From: Ulvibacterium sp965248315
Lineage (GTDB): Bacteria; Bacteroidota; Bacteroidia; Flavobacteriales; Flavobacteriaceae
Reading direction: 5' to 3'
DNA length: 64,000 nt
NCBI RefSeq assembly: GCF_965248315.1
Contig: NZ_CBDFIX010000002.1
Span: 372,001-436,000 of the forward strand
Shown: in pieces, positions 50,494-59,990 of the stretch
Numbering within the stretch: position 1 is the stretch's first letter
Layout: each line of letters starts with the position of its first letter
Translations under genes and position numbers: made by a program
The notes under the pieces: generated by a model
What the model was told of the DNA's origin: nothing
Databases searched by the model: none
What the model saw: the letters and a program-made list of their open reading frames with translations, nothing else

Positions 50494-51339
50494 ATGCTAG
50501 TAATCAAAACTGAAAAAGAGCTCAAATCGCATCTTTCGTCATTTGGCAACGAGGAGTCTCTCGGGCTTGTCCCAACGATGGGAGCTTTGCACCATGGCCA
50601 TGTTTCGCTGGTTCGTAGAGCGATTTCCGAAAACAACAAAACCGTTGTTAGTATTTTTATTAATCCCACCCAATTCAATAACCAGGAAGACTTAGAAAAG
50701 TATCCTCAAAGTTTAATTGCGGACATCGATATTTTGAAAAGACTTTCTAATAAAATCACCGTCTTTGCACCCTCCGTAGAGGAGATGTATCCAAACGGGG
50801 TTGGCTCTACATCATATAAGTTCGATGGCCTGGACCAAGTGATGGAAGGAGCTTTTAGGGAAGGTCATTTTAATGGGGTAGGCACCGTGGTGGAAACCTT
50901 ATTGAAACTTATAAAGCCGGATAAAGCCTACTTTGGGGAAAAGGACTTTCAACAATTACAAATTATAAGAAAACTGGTGGAGAGCAAGGATATCCCGGTG
51001 GACATAATAGGCTGTCCTATTGTCAGGGAACCCAATGGACTTGCCATGAGCTCACGGAATAAAAGGCTCTCACCGACCCTAAGAAAAGAAGCTGGTCTTA
51101 TCTATAAAACATTGGAGACTGCCAAAAAGAAATTTGGCACGGAAAGTGCTAAATCCATAATGGATTGGGTGAAAGATCAATTTAAAGGACATCCATCTTT
51201 AAAGTTGGAATATGTTGAAATAGTGGATGTGGAAACTTTAATGCCCATCAAAAGAAAACAGGATAATATAAAATACAGGGCCTTTATGGCCGTTTATGCC
51301 AACGACATTCGGCTCATAGATAACATAGCCCTGAATTAA
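50494..51339 (+). CDS. panC: pantoate-beta-alanine ligase
   Basis: PanC joins pantoate and beta-alanine using ATP to give pantothenate. I start at ATG 50494, because MLVIKTEKELKSHL is the usual N-terminus; the longer frame back to 50395 has a hydrophobic, unrelated lead. The 281-residue protein has the HIGH-like LVPTMGALHHGHVSLVRRA, the VSIFINPTQFNNQEDLEKYP segment, GAFREGHFNGVGTVV, KAYFGEKDFQQLQIIRKL and the KMSKS-like AMSSRNKRLSP. The panD gene follows 13 bp later. Confidence 0.97.
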   Translation: MLVIKTEKELKSHLSSFGNEESLGLVPTMGALHHGHVSLVRRAISENNKTVVSIFINPTQFNNQEDLEKYPQSLIADIDILKRLSNKITVFAPSVEEMYPNGVGSTSYKFDGLDQVMEGAFREGHFNGVGTVVETLLKLIKPDKAYFGEKDFQQLQIIRKLVESKDIPVDIIGCPIVREPNGLAMSSRNKRLSPTLRKEAGLIYKTLETAKKKFGTESAKSIMDWVKDQFKGHPSLKLEYVEIVDVETLMPIKRKQDNIKYRAFMAVYANDIRLIDNIALN

Positions 51340-51352
51340 CTAACTTTGTCAA

Positions 51353-51703
51353 ATGCAAATAGAAGTTGTAAAATCCAAGATTCATCGTGTAAAGGTCACT
51401 GGTGCCGACCTTAATTACATAGGGAGTATTACCATTGATGAAGACCTTATGGATGCTGCAAATATCATCCGTGGTGAAAAAGTTCAGATTGTTAACAATA
51501 ACAATGGGGAACGTTTGGAAACCTATGCTATTCCAGGACCGCGAGGTAGTGGTGAACTTACTTTAAATGGTGCTGCGGCACGAAAGGTCGCCGTTGGGGA
51601 TGTATTGATATTGATCACCTATGCTTGGATGGGCTTGGATGAGGCCAAAAACTTTAATCCGGCATTGATCTTCCCTAATGAGGCGAACAATCTGTTAAAC
51701 TAA
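51353..51703 (+). CDS. panD: aspartate 1-decarboxylase
   Basis: PanD makes beta-alanine from aspartate and supplies PanC. The 116-residue proenzyme cleaves itself at Gly24-Ser25 in LNYIGSITIDEDLMDAANI to create the pyruvoyl cofactor. MQIEVVKSKIHRVKVTGADL precedes that site, and the active-site Tyr and GERLETYAIPGPRGSGE follow. The pantothenate pair panC-panD is encoded here without panB. Confidence 0.97.
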   Translation: MQIEVVKSKIHRVKVTGADLNYIGSITIDEDLMDAANIIRGEKVQIVNNNNGERLETYAIPGPRGSGELTLNGAAARKVAVGDVLILITYAWMGLDEAKNFNPALIFPNEANNLLN

Positions 51704-51705
51704 TC

Positions 51706-52671
51706 TTGAACAATAAGCTAAAAAAAATACTAAAAACCATACTCCCGATATCCTTGGGAGTTTTTTTGGTCTGGTATTCTTATACCAGCACTTCACCAGA
51801 AGACAGACAACAGATTATCCTACATATACAGGAAGCTAATATGTTCTGGGTAGGCCTATCCATATTTATAGGTATTGTGAGCCATGTTTCCAGGGCAATA
51901 CGTTGGAACTATTTGCTAGAACCCTTGGGGTATCGACCAAAAATCATCAATAATGTTTTTATCATATTAATCTCCTACTTTGCCAATTTGTTGATCATAC
52001 GTTCTGGTGAGATTTTACGGGCTACCGCCCTGAACACCTATGAGAACGTTCCCTTTGAAAAGGGTTTTGGCACTATAGTTACCGAACGGGTTATAGACGT
52101 GATTATGTTGCTTTTGGTGATTCTTGCCGCATTTTTGTTCCAGGCCGAAATAATATTAGGAATCCTTGAAGAAAATGGGATAGGCCTGGTGGGCTCAATT
52201 GGGCTGATCGGGGCCGGTATACTGGGACTTGTTATCTCTATCAGGGTCATTAGAAAATCCACTTCCGCTTTTGCTATGAGAATCAAGGCTTTTTTGAAAG
52301 GCCTTTTGGATGGGATTTTAAGTATTTTTAAAATGAAGCAGAAGGGGCGCTTTATATTTCATACTATACTTATCTGGGCTTGTTATATCGGCATGTTCTG
52401 GGTCATAAAATTTACGGTCCCTGAAACTGAAAATCTTTCTTTAGGAGCGCTTTTGGTAGCCTTTGTTGCAGGAGCCTTTGCGATGGCCACCACCAATGGC
52501 GGTTTGGGTCTTTTCCCCATTGTAGTAACCGCAGCCTTGTCCTTTTTCGGAATAAGTAAAACCTCCGGGGATGCCTATGGGTGGATCATGTGGACGGCAC
52601 AAAACCTTATGATCGTTATTTTTGGTGCAATATCTTTTCTGGTATTACCGTTATGGAACAGAAACCGGTAA
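51706..52671 (+). CDS. flippase-like membrane protein (UPF0104/LPG_synthase_TM family)
   Basis: The 321-residue protein starts at a TTG three codon positions after the panD stop (51706), the only start that leaves the first segment complete. It has about eight transmembrane helices and the family's features: FIGIVSHVSRAIRWNYLLEPLGY with the conserved Arg, IRSGEILRATAL, and TVVTERVIDVIMLL-like (here TIVTERVIDVIMLL). The G-G-L-G-L-F-P segment lies near the end. The family contains the membrane half of MprF and lipid flippases, and no synthase domain is present. It may move or modify a phospholipid or glycolipid. It is in the panC-panD transcript. Confidence 0.85.
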   Translation: MNNKLKKILKTILPISLGVFLVWYSYTSTSPEDRQQIILHIQEANMFWVGLSIFIGIVSHVSRAIRWNYLLEPLGYRPKIINNVFIILISYFANLLIIRSGEILRATALNTYENVPFEKGFGTIVTERVIDVIMLLLVILAAFLFQAEIILGILEENGIGLVGSIGLIGAGILGLVISIRVIRKSTSAFAMRIKAFLKGLLDGILSIFKMKQKGRFIFHTILIWACYIGMFWVIKFTVPETENLSLGALLVAFVAGAFAMATTNGGLGLFPIVVTAALSFFGISKTSGDAYGWIMWTAQNLMIVIFGAISFLVLPLWNRNR

Positions 52672-52698
52672 TCTGTCCTACGGACCAAAAAGCACCCT

Positions 52699-53832
52699 AT
52701 GCAACGTTTAATTCTTACGCTTACCCTACTTTTATGCCTTGGCGTCAATGCCCAGGTGACAAAAGAGATTTTTGAATCCTTTAAACTCCAAGAAAGAAGA
52801 GATGTTTCCTACTATTTTCCAGAAAACCTCTCGGAAGAAAAAAAATATCCGCTCATTGTGGTATTGGATGGGGATTATCTATTCGATCAAGTAGTCGCCA
52901 CCGCTAAATTCTATAGTACTTTTCAAGGTATGCCAGAATCCATTGTTGTAGGTATTCATCAAAGTAAGGACGACTTACGCTGGGAAGATTGTGCTTTTGA
53001 GGAAAATACCGGACTTCCAACGGAAAAGGGGAAAAAGTTCTTTGAATTCTTAGGTATGGAAATAATTCCCTATTTGGATTTGAACTATAATACTGCTCCT
53101 TTCAAAATGATCGTAGGTTATGATATTACGGCGAATTTTGAAAACTATTGGCTTTTTAAAGAAAATTCACTTTTCAATGCCTACATAAGCATCTCACCTT
53201 CATTGGCCCCTGAAATGGAAACCAGGGTCCCGGAGCGCTTGAATGCCCTAAAGCAGAAGATATTCTATCATCTTATCGTTGAGGGAAAGACGGATGAAAC
53301 GATACTCCAAATGGACAGGGCACTTAAGGTCATAGACAAGGAGTCTTTCCACTATTTTTTTGACCAATATCCCGAAGCTAACGAAGTTTCCATAGCTACA
53401 TATGGCCTTGGAAAGGCATGGGATCGTACTTTTAACATATTTAAACCGATTAGCCCACAGGAATACAAGCAAAAGATATTGACTTCGGATGAACCGGTCT
53501 ACCAATATCTGGAGGACAAATACAATATGATAGAGGACCTTTTTGGGTTCCGCAAATTCGTGGAACTCAATGACGTCATGGCCATTTATGCCGGAACCCG
53601 AAAGAAGGAAGACCTGGAGTCCTTAAAATCCCTCTCAGATCTTTGTAAAAAAGAATTTCCCGATACCATGTTAGGTTTTTATTTTGAAGGCGAATACTAT
53701 GAGCAACTAGGCGAGCCTAAAAAGGCACTGCGTACCTTTGAAAAAGCCTTCGGCATGGACGAAATAGACTTCCTTACCAAGGAAATGGCATTGGAGAAAA
53801 TTGATGCGCTCAAGGCGGATTTCGGATATTAA
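52699..53832 (+). CDS. secreted esterase-fold protein lacking the serine nucleophile
   Basis: The 377-residue protein has a signal peptide (cleavage about residue 18). The body follows the esterase D-like alpha/beta-hydrolase fold: RRDVSYYFPENLSEEKKYPLIVVLDGDYLFD, then ESIVVGIHQ, and an oxyanion region. At the nucleophile elbow it has Gly140-Tyr141-Asp142 (MIVGYDITANF) where active esterases have G-x-S-x-G. The catalytic Ser is thus replaced by Asp, and hydrolysis of the usual kind is unlikely. The C-terminal 90 residues form TPR-like helices (LGFYFEGEYYEQLGEPKKALRTFEKAF). It may bind a ligand or use Asp as nucleophile. Its position before radA is probably incidental. Confidence 0.78.
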   Translation: MQRLILTLTLLLCLGVNAQVTKEIFESFKLQERRDVSYYFPENLSEEKKYPLIVVLDGDYLFDQVVATAKFYSTFQGMPESIVVGIHQSKDDLRWEDCAFEENTGLPTEKGKKFFEFLGMEIIPYLDLNYNTAPFKMIVGYDITANFENYWLFKENSLFNAYISISPSLAPEMETRVPERLNALKQKIFYHLIVEGKTDETILQMDRALKVIDKESFHYFFDQYPEANEVSIATYGLGKAWDRTFNIFKPISPQEYKQKILTSDEPVYQYLEDKYNMIEDLFGFRKFVELNDVMAIYAGTRKKEDLESLKSLSDLCKKEFPDTMLGFYFEGEYYEQLGEPKKALRTFEKAFGMDEIDFLTKEMALEKIDALKADFGY

Positions 53833-53992
53833 ACAGTTCATGGTTTCCAGTTCAAAATTGAGCTATGTTTGAGTGATTCATAGTCAGGGCCCGTTCAATC
53901 TGAAAATTTCCAATACGAATCCGAATCGCATCTATAAAAACAATCGTTTTCAAACTTCTTGCTACCTTTAGGGCCAATCTAAACTCCCTTGG

Positions 53993-55354
53993 ATGGCCAA
54001 GACAAAAACTGCCTATTTCTGTCAAAATTGTGGTGCCCAATACGCTAAATGGGTAGGGCAATGCACCTCCTGCAAGCAATGGAATACCGTTGTGGAGGAA
54101 GTCATTCAAAAAGAGGAGAAAAGTGGTTGGAAAACAAGCAGGGGTTCTAGGGAAAAAATCCCCAAACCTTTACGGGTCAGTGAAATAAATACAGAGCGTG
54201 AGCTTCGCCTAGATGTATATGACCAAGAATTCAATAGGGTATTGGGCGGCGGACTAGTCCCTGGTTCCATGGTACTTTTAGGCGGAGAGCCTGGTGTGGG
54301 CAAAAGTACTTTGTTGCTTCAAATAGCCCTAAAACTTCCCTACAAAACGCTCTATGTCTCCGGGGAGGAAAGCCAAAAACAGATTAAGATGCGAGCGGAC
54401 CGTATCCATCCGGATACTGAGAACTGCTTTATTCTAACCGAGACCAAAACCCAACATATTTTTCAGCAGATCGAAGCCCTGGAACCGGATATTGTGGTCA
54501 TCGATTCAATACAGACCTTGCATTCGGATTATATTGAATCCGCTGCTGGCAGCATTTCACAGATTCGTGAATGTACTGCGGAACTCATCAAATTTGCCAA
54601 GGAAACAAATACCCCTGTTGTCCTTATTGGTCATATCACCAAAGACGGTTCTATTGCAGGTCCCAAGATTCTGGAACATATGGTAGATACGGTACTTCAA
54701 TTTGAAGGCGATCGAAATTATGTATATCGCATACTTAGAGCTTTAAAGAATAGGTTTGGTTCCACGGCGGAACTGGGTATTTACGAAATGCAGGGAAATG
54801 GTCTTAGGGAAGTGAACAACCCGTCGGAAATCTTGATTTCAAAAAATGACGAGGGACTTAGTGGTACGGCCATTGCCTCTACTGTAGAGGGCATGCGGCC
54901 TTTGCTCATTGAAATTCAGGCTCTTGTAAGTACCGCAGTCTATGGTACGCCCCAACGTTCCAATACGGGATATAATGCAAAACGTTTAAACATGCTTTTG
55001 GCGGTCCTGGAAAAACGTGCCGGTTTTAAATTGGGTGCCAAAGATGTCTTTTTAAACATTACCGGAGGTATTTCCGTAGATGATCCGGCCATAGATTTGG
55101 CCGTAATTGCGGCCATTCTTTCCAGTAACATTGATATTCCTATAGAAAAAGGTATTTGTTTCGCCGCAGAAATTGGTTTGGCCGGGGAAATACGACCTGT
55201 GCAGCGAGTGGAACAGCGTATTTTGGAAGCCGAAAAATTGGGCTTTTCTACGATTTATGTTTCCAAACGTAACAAAATTGGCTTGAAAAATACCCAAATC
55301 GAAATCCAATTAGTTTCTAAAATCGAGGATGTAATAAGCCGATTGTTCGGGTAA
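53993..55354 (+). CDS. radA: DNA repair protein RadA
   Basis: RadA is a RecA-like helicase that drives branch migration in recombination. The 453-residue protein has an N-terminal zinc finger (Cys10, Cys13, Cys24, Cys27), then the ATPase core with Walker A GEPGVGKST near 99 and Walker B IVVIDSIQTL. The RadA-specific KNRFGS motif lies in RALKNRFGSTAELG. A C-terminal Lon protease-like domain (about 280-453, DVFLNITGGISVDDPAIDLAVIAAILSSN) lacks the protease dyad, as is normal for RadA. Convergent with the aldo/keto reductase gene, with three bases between stops. Confidence 0.97.
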   Translation: MAKTKTAYFCQNCGAQYAKWVGQCTSCKQWNTVVEEVIQKEEKSGWKTSRGSREKIPKPLRVSEINTERELRLDVYDQEFNRVLGGGLVPGSMVLLGGEPGVGKSTLLLQIALKLPYKTLYVSGEESQKQIKMRADRIHPDTENCFILTETKTQHIFQQIEALEPDIVVIDSIQTLHSDYIESAAGSISQIRECTAELIKFAKETNTPVVLIGHITKDGSIAGPKILEHMVDTVLQFEGDRNYVYRILRALKNRFGSTAELGIYEMQGNGLREVNNPSEILISKNDEGLSGTAIASTVEGMRPLLIEIQALVSTAVYGTPQRSNTGYNAKRLNMLLAVLEKRAGFKLGAKDVFLNITGGISVDDPAIDLAVIAAILSSNIDIPIEKGICFAAEIGLAGEIRPVQRVEQRILEAEKLGFSTIYVSKRNKIGLKNTQIEIQLVSKIEDVISRLFG

Positions 55355-55357
55355 TAT

Positions 55358-56398
55358 TTAAGGTGCCGGATTCGGGATGGCATTATGGATTTCCTCAATA
55401 CCCTCAAGAACCGAATCACTCAATTCCACATCAATACTGGCCACATTCTCTTCCAATTGCCGCATAGAAGTGGCCCCGATAATATTACTGGTCAAAAAAG
55501 GTCTTGTGTTTACAAAAGCCAAGGCCATCTGCGCCATGGACAAGTCGTTGTCCTGGGCCAACTTATGATATCTTTCCGTGGCCCTCACTGCAGTTTCTGC
55601 ACTGTAGCGAGTGTAATTAGGGAAAAGGGTAATCCTTGAAGTTGCAGGTTGCATCCCGCCCAAATATTTTCCGCTCAAAGTACCAAAACCCAAAGGGGAA
55701 TACGCCAATAAGCCTATTTTCTCCCGATGAGAAACTTCTGCATTGCCCACTTCGAACAAACGGTTCAACAAACTATAAGGGTTTTGTATGGTAATCATTC
55801 TGGGTAAACTGGGATGTACCTTGCTTTCCTCCAGGTAGCGCATAACGCCCCAGGGCGTTTCGTTGGAAAGTCCCACATGACGAATTTTTCCTTCTCGGAT
55901 CAAATCACGTAAGGTTTCCAATACCTGGTGAATATTATCCTTCCAATGATCAGTTACATCATAGGCGTATCCCCTTTTGCCAAAATAGTTGGTATTTCGA
56001 TCCGGCCAATGCAATTGATAAAGATCTATATAATCGGTTTGCAAGCGTTTTAAACTTCCTTCCACAGCCTCTGTAATGGATTTCCTAGTAAATCCAGTCG
56101 TCCGAATAAATTTGGTGAATTCCGCTTTTCCGGCAATCTTACTGGCCAAAACAATTTTATCCCGGTTACCGGACTTTTTAAACCATGTACCAATGATTTT
56201 CTCGGTATCCGCATGCCGGTCCGCATGTGGAGGTATTGGGTATAATTCAGCGGTATCAAAAAAGTTGATGCCTTGATCAAAAGCATAGTCCATTTGTTCA
56301 TGTCCCTCGGCTTCCGTATTCTGCTTGCCCCAGGTCATGGTACCTAAACAAATTTTACTGACTTCAATATCGGTGTGCGGTAAGTTGGTATATTTCAT
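55358..56398 (-). CDS. aldo/keto reductase
   Basis: The 346-residue NADPH-dependent oxidoreductase is of the Tas-like subgroup. It has a TIM barrel with catalytic Asp/Tyr in FFDTAELYP, Lys in KIVLASKIAGKAEF and His in LYQLHWPDRNTNYFG. The C-terminal cofactor loop includes NIIGATSMRQLEENV. Its long first insert PIPPHADRHADTEKIIGTWFKKSGNRDK is typical of Tas-type enzymes. Substrates of the group are varied carbonyl compounds, so none is assigned. It is encoded with xth on the minus strand, 69 bp apart. Confidence 0.92.
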   Translation of the reverse strand: MKYTNLPHTDIEVSKICLGTMTWGKQNTEAEGHEQMDYAFDQGINFFDTAELYPIPPHADRHADTEKIIGTWFKKSGNRDKIVLASKIAGKAEFTKFIRTTGFTRKSITEAVEGSLKRLQTDYIDLYQLHWPDRNTNYFGKRGYAYDVTDHWKDNIHQVLETLRDLIREGKIRHVGLSNETPWGVMRYLEESKVHPSLPRMITIQNPYSLLNRLFEVGNAEVSHREKIGLLAYSPLGFGTLSGKYLGGMQPATSRITLFPNYTRYSAETAVRATERYHKLAQDNDLSMAQMALAFVNTRPFLTSNIIGATSMRQLEENVASIDVELSDSVLEGIEEIHNAIPNPAP

Positions 56399-56467
56399 CC
56401 TAAGTTCGGCGGTTTTTTTAAAAGGCCAAATTTACAAATTAAAATGCCTTTGAAGTTTAACTAACTA

Positions 56468-57232
56468 TCAATTTTCCAACTCCACAAGAATTGGGCAATG
56501 GTCGCTATGTTTCGCTTCGGATAGAATAACGGAACGTTTAAGCCGATTTCCCAACGGTTCGCTTACCATACCATAATCCAACCGCCACCCTTTATTGTTG
56601 TTTCGGGCATTGGCCCGGTAACTCCACCAAGTATAGTTATGAGGCTCTTTGTTAAAATGACGGAAGCTATCAATAAATCCACTATCCATGAAATTACCAA
56701 TCCATTCCCTTTCTACAGGTAAAAAACCGGATACATTTTTATTTCGTACAGGGTCGTGAATATCAATGGCCTGATGACAAATGTTATAATCTCCAAGAAT
56801 AACCAAATTCGGATATTCTTTTTTTAGTTCATCAATATAGCCCTGAAAATCGGCCATGTATTGAAGCTTATGCTCCAAACGGGCCAAATTGGTTCCGGAA
56901 GGAAGATACAAGCTCATAATCGAAGTTCCGTTGTAATCCACCCTAAGGTTTCTTCCTTCAAAATCCATGTAGTCTATTCCGGTACCAAATTCCACATGAT
57001 CCGGCTTTTGTTTGGATAAAATAGCCACTCCACTATAGCCTTTCTTTTGGGCACTGAACCAATAATTATGGGAATAGCCGGCTTTTTCAAAGAGCTCCAG
57101 GTCCAGTTGGTCTTCCTGAGCTTTTATTTCCTGTAGACAGACCACATCGGGGTCTACCGTATTCAACCATTCCAAAAAACCTTTGTTTAAAGCGGCCCGA
57201 ATACCATTTACGTTATACGAAACTATTTTCAT
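56468..57232 (-). CDS. xth: exodeoxyribonuclease III (AP endonuclease)
   Basis: The 254-residue endonuclease/exonuclease/phosphatase-fold protein cuts at abasic sites and degrades DNA from 3' ends. Key segments are MKIVSYNVNGIRAAL (metal-binding Asn), VVCLQEIKAQEDQ (catalytic Glu), the SLYLPSG region, the GDYNICHQAIDIHDP strand with Asp and Asn, WWSYRANARNNNKGWRLDY and the terminal SDHCPI (Asp-His pair). The length matches the family. It is divergent from the beta-barrel gene at 57363. Confidence 0.95.
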   Translation of the reverse strand: MKIVSYNVNGIRAALNKGFLEWLNTVDPDVVCLQEIKAQEDQLDLELFEKAGYSHNYWFSAQKKGYSGVAILSKQKPDHVEFGTGIDYMDFEGRNLRVDYNGTSIMSLYLPSGTNLARLEHKLQYMADFQGYIDELKKEYPNLVILGDYNICHQAIDIHDPVRNKNVSGFLPVEREWIGNFMDSGFIDSFRHFNKEPHNYTWWSYRANARNNNKGWRLDYGMVSEPLGNRLKRSVILSEAKHSDHCPILVELEN

Positions 57233-57328
57233 GTATGTAATATTTGAATCGAAATTAAGGAATGTTACAGGAAATCCATAGTACCATTGCCAGCTAATAT
57301 GCCTTTAATTACATTTTTGGAACGCGAT

Positions 57329-57358
57329 TTGATTTACTTCCAATATCCTTTAGCTTTG
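57329..57358 (+). promoter_or_regulatory. complete -33/-7 promoter directly before the beta-barrel gene
   Basis: TTG (57329-57331), a 19-base spacer and TAGCTTTG (57351-57358) match the Bacteroidota consensus exactly. The -7 element ends four bases before the ATG, so transcription should start at or next to the start codon and give a leaderless mRNA. Confidence 0.72.
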
Positions 57359-57362
57359 ACAC

Positions 57363-57881
57363 ATGAAAAATTTAATTCTTCCCATTCTTTTTCTAAGCTT
57401 TCATTTTATAAATGCCCAGGCCTATCCCCGATTAGGTAATGACCATGAAATAAAGTTCAATATTGGACTTTTTTTGGCCACGACCACGGCCGAAGGTTCC
57501 TATGAATATTTCCTAAATGAGGACGTTAGTATAGGCGGCACCATATATTTTGATGGCGATGCCGAGGATTACAATGGCAATTTTGGAATTGGACCTAATT
57601 TTAGGGCATATTTTGGTTTTGCTCCTAGAAGTGGCTTTTTTGCAGAGGCCTTTGGATTGTATTACACCGGTGAGGATGAAGTGAATTCAGACAACTTAGG
57701 CATTCGTAATAACGATTATAGTACCTTGGCCCTTGGTTTTGGTATTGGTAATAAGTGGGTTACCCGCAGCCAACGTTTTAGTTTGGAGGTGAGCGGAGGG
57801 CTTGGAAGGAACGTGAATCCGGAGGACTTTCAGGATTCCTTCATGTATAGGGCGGGACTATCCGTTGGATTTCGATTTTAA
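57363..57881 (+). CDS. outer-membrane beta-barrel protein
   Basis: The 172-residue protein has a signal peptide (cleavage about residue 19, FINAQAYPRL). About eight amphipathic strands follow (EIKFNIGLFLATTTAEGSYEYF, DVSIGGTIYFDG, FGIGPNFRAYFG, FFAEAFGLYYTG, TLALGFGIGNKWV). The sequence ends in YRAGLSVGFRF with the terminal Phe that marks outer-membrane barrels. It belongs to the small OmpA/OmpW-like barrel type without an attached domain. Its role is unknown. The TonB receptor gene follows 30 bp later, so the two share a transcript. Confidence 0.85.
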   Translation: MKNLILPILFLSFHFINAQAYPRLGNDHEIKFNIGLFLATTTAEGSYEYFLNEDVSIGGTIYFDGDAEDYNGNFGIGPNFRAYFGFAPRSGFFAEAFGLYYTGEDEVNSDNLGIRNNDYSTLALGFGIGNKWVTRSQRFSLEVSGGLGRNVNPEDFQDSFMYRAGLSVGFRF

Positions 57882-57911
57882 TCCCTAATTTTAAAGCTTG
57901 ATTCAAATTGA

Positions 57912-59990
57912 ATGAAGGCACCCTTTTTATTTCCCGTACTTTTATTGTTTCCTTTCATTATCAGGGCACAGGAACCGGCCCAAAAAGATAGTATAACCCG
58001 CTTGGATGAAGTAGTCCTTACGGACAGTGTCCGAGTTAAAAATGCTGTCGGAATTGTACCCTCTCGTGTCATAGGCCCTGAAGTCTTTCAAAACTACAGT
58101 CCTATCGATGCCGTTTCGGCCATTAACCAAATCCCCGGGGTCTACATCCTTTCCGGAGCATTGAATACCAATAGGATAACCATCCGTGGTGTGGGTGCAC
58201 GGACTCCCTTTGGCACTGACAAACTACGATTGTACTATAACGATATCCCGGTTACCAATGGTACCGGTTTTTCCACTATTGAGGCATTTGATTTGGAAAA
58301 CCTTGCCGCCATTGAGGTCATAAAGGGTCCTAAAGGAGTTGCTTTTGGAACCAATTTAGGTGGGGCCATAATACTCGATTCCAGGGAACGAAAGGAAGAA
58401 TCCACCGAATTCCGGAACAACTTTACCGTAGGTTCCTATGCACTCCTTAAAAACAACCTGTCTTTTCTACATAAGGAAGGGAAATTGTCCCTAGGCTTTC
58501 ATTACGGCCATATGGAAACAGATGGTTACCGAGATAACAATCGGTTTGAGAGGGACGGCTTTCTTTTGAACACTTCTGTGAAAATCAGTAAAAAAAATAC
58601 CATTTCACTATTGGTGAACCATATTGATTATACAGCTCAGATTCCGAGTTCCTTGAGTCAAACGGCTTTTGATGAGGACCCGACCCAAGCTGCCTTTACT
58701 TGGGCTGCCTCCCAAGGCTTTGAAACCAACAACTATACGCTGTTGGGCTTGTCCTTGAATCATAAGTTCTCGGACAAGCTAGAAAACAATACAAGTATCT
58801 TCTATACCTATTTGGATCATTTTGAGCCCAGGCCTTTCAATATTTTGGATGAGTTTACCAATGGCTATGGTTTCCGAACAAGATTTTCGGGAAGTTTCAG
58901 TCTTGGAGGGCAAAACGCTCAATACACTTTCGGTGGCGAATTGTACAAGGATGAATATCATTGGGGTACATTTGAGAATCTATATCAAGAGAATAATGGC
59001 AATGGAAGTCTGCAAGGAAATAGACTGAGTGACAATACCGAGTTTAGAAGGCAATTTAATGGGTTCGGTGCCTTGACCGTTCCAATAGGCAATAGATTTA
59101 TAGCCCAGGCGGGCCTAAATATCAATAAGACCAAGTACGATTTTCGGGACTTGTTCAATTCAGGTGCCCAAAATACAAGTGCGGAACGCAATTTTAAGGT
59201 TATCGTGATGCCAAGCCTTAATCTGGACTATTCGTTTGCATCTGGTCAAAAGGTATATGCCAATATAAGTCGCGGGTTCTCCAACCCAAGTTTGGAAGAA
59301 ACACTGACTCCGGACGGGGTCATTAATCCGGATATTGCCCAAGAGACGGGGACAAATTATGAGGTAGGGACATTACTCTCCCTGGCAAACAAAAAGTTAA
59401 CTATGGATGTCGCCCTGTATCGGATGGATATTAAAAACCTATTAGTGGCCCAAAGAGTAGGAGATGACCAGTTTGTGGGAAGGAATGCCGGCCAAACCAA
59501 ACATCAGGGACTGGATCTGGAAATGAGCTATGATTGGGAGGTTTCCCAAAAACTTCGAATTTCACCCTTCGTAAATTATACTTTTAGCGACCATAGCTTT
59601 GTGGATTTTGTGGATGGGGAAAACGATTTCTCGGGAAATCCATTGACAGGAGTACCCAAACATCGTATCAATTCGGGGTTAAGGCTACAATGGGGCGGAT
59701 TCTATTGGAATACTACCCACCAATTTGTGGATGAAATTTCGCTTAGGGATGAAAACACTTTGTATAGTGATAGTTTCAATGTTTTTAATTCAAGATTAGG
59801 ATATCGTACAACACTCTTCCAAAAACTGACCCTTGGACTGGATTTTGGTATAAACAATCTCGCAAACACAAAATATGCTCAATCCGTTTTGATCAATGCC
59901 GGTAGTTTTGGTGGCAACGAACCGCGCTATTTTTATCCCGGGGATGACCGAAATGTTTATGGTGGTATTAGACTTAGCTATTTCTTGTGA
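57912..59990 (+). CDS. TonB-dependent receptor without regulatory-like domain
   Basis: The 692-residue receptor has a signal peptide (about 1-19) and the TonB-box-like ITRLDEVVLTDSVR. The plug (about 45-150) has INQIPGVYILSGALNTNRITIRGVGARTPFG and IEVIKGPKGVAFGTNLGGAIIL. A 22-strand type barrel ends in YGGIRLSYFL. It lacks the N-terminal carboxypeptidase-like domain of the other three receptors here. This makes it closer to the siderophore/cobalamin FecA-BtuB type, and an iron chelate or vitamin is the likeliest cargo, as inference only. It is co-transcribed with the small barrel gene. No terminator is evident in the following 280 bp. Confidence 0.92.
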   Translation: MKAPFLFPVLLLFPFIIRAQEPAQKDSITRLDEVVLTDSVRVKNAVGIVPSRVIGPEVFQNYSPIDAVSAINQIPGVYILSGALNTNRITIRGVGARTPFGTDKLRLYYNDIPVTNGTGFSTIEAFDLENLAAIEVIKGPKGVAFGTNLGGAIILDSRERKEESTEFRNNFTVGSYALLKNNLSFLHKEGKLSLGFHYGHMETDGYRDNNRFERDGFLLNTSVKISKKNTISLLVNHIDYTAQIPSSLSQTAFDEDPTQAAFTWAASQGFETNNYTLLGLSLNHKFSDKLENNTSIFYTYLDHFEPRPFNILDEFTNGYGFRTRFSGSFSLGGQNAQYTFGGELYKDEYHWGTFENLYQENNGNGSLQGNRLSDNTEFRRQFNGFGALTVPIGNRFIAQAGLNINKTKYDFRDLFNSGAQNTSAERNFKVIVMPSLNLDYSFASGQKVYANISRGFSNPSLEETLTPDGVINPDIAQETGTNYEVGTLLSLANKKLTMDVALYRMDIKNLLVAQRVGDDQFVGRNAGQTKHQGLDLEMSYDWEVSQKLRISPFVNYTFSDHSFVDFVDGENDFSGNPLTGVPKHRINSGLRLQWGGFYWNTTHQFVDEISLRDENTLYSDSFNVFNSRLGYRTTLFQKLTLGLDFGINNLANTKYAQSVLINAGSFGGNEPRYFYPGDDRNVYGGIRLSYFL

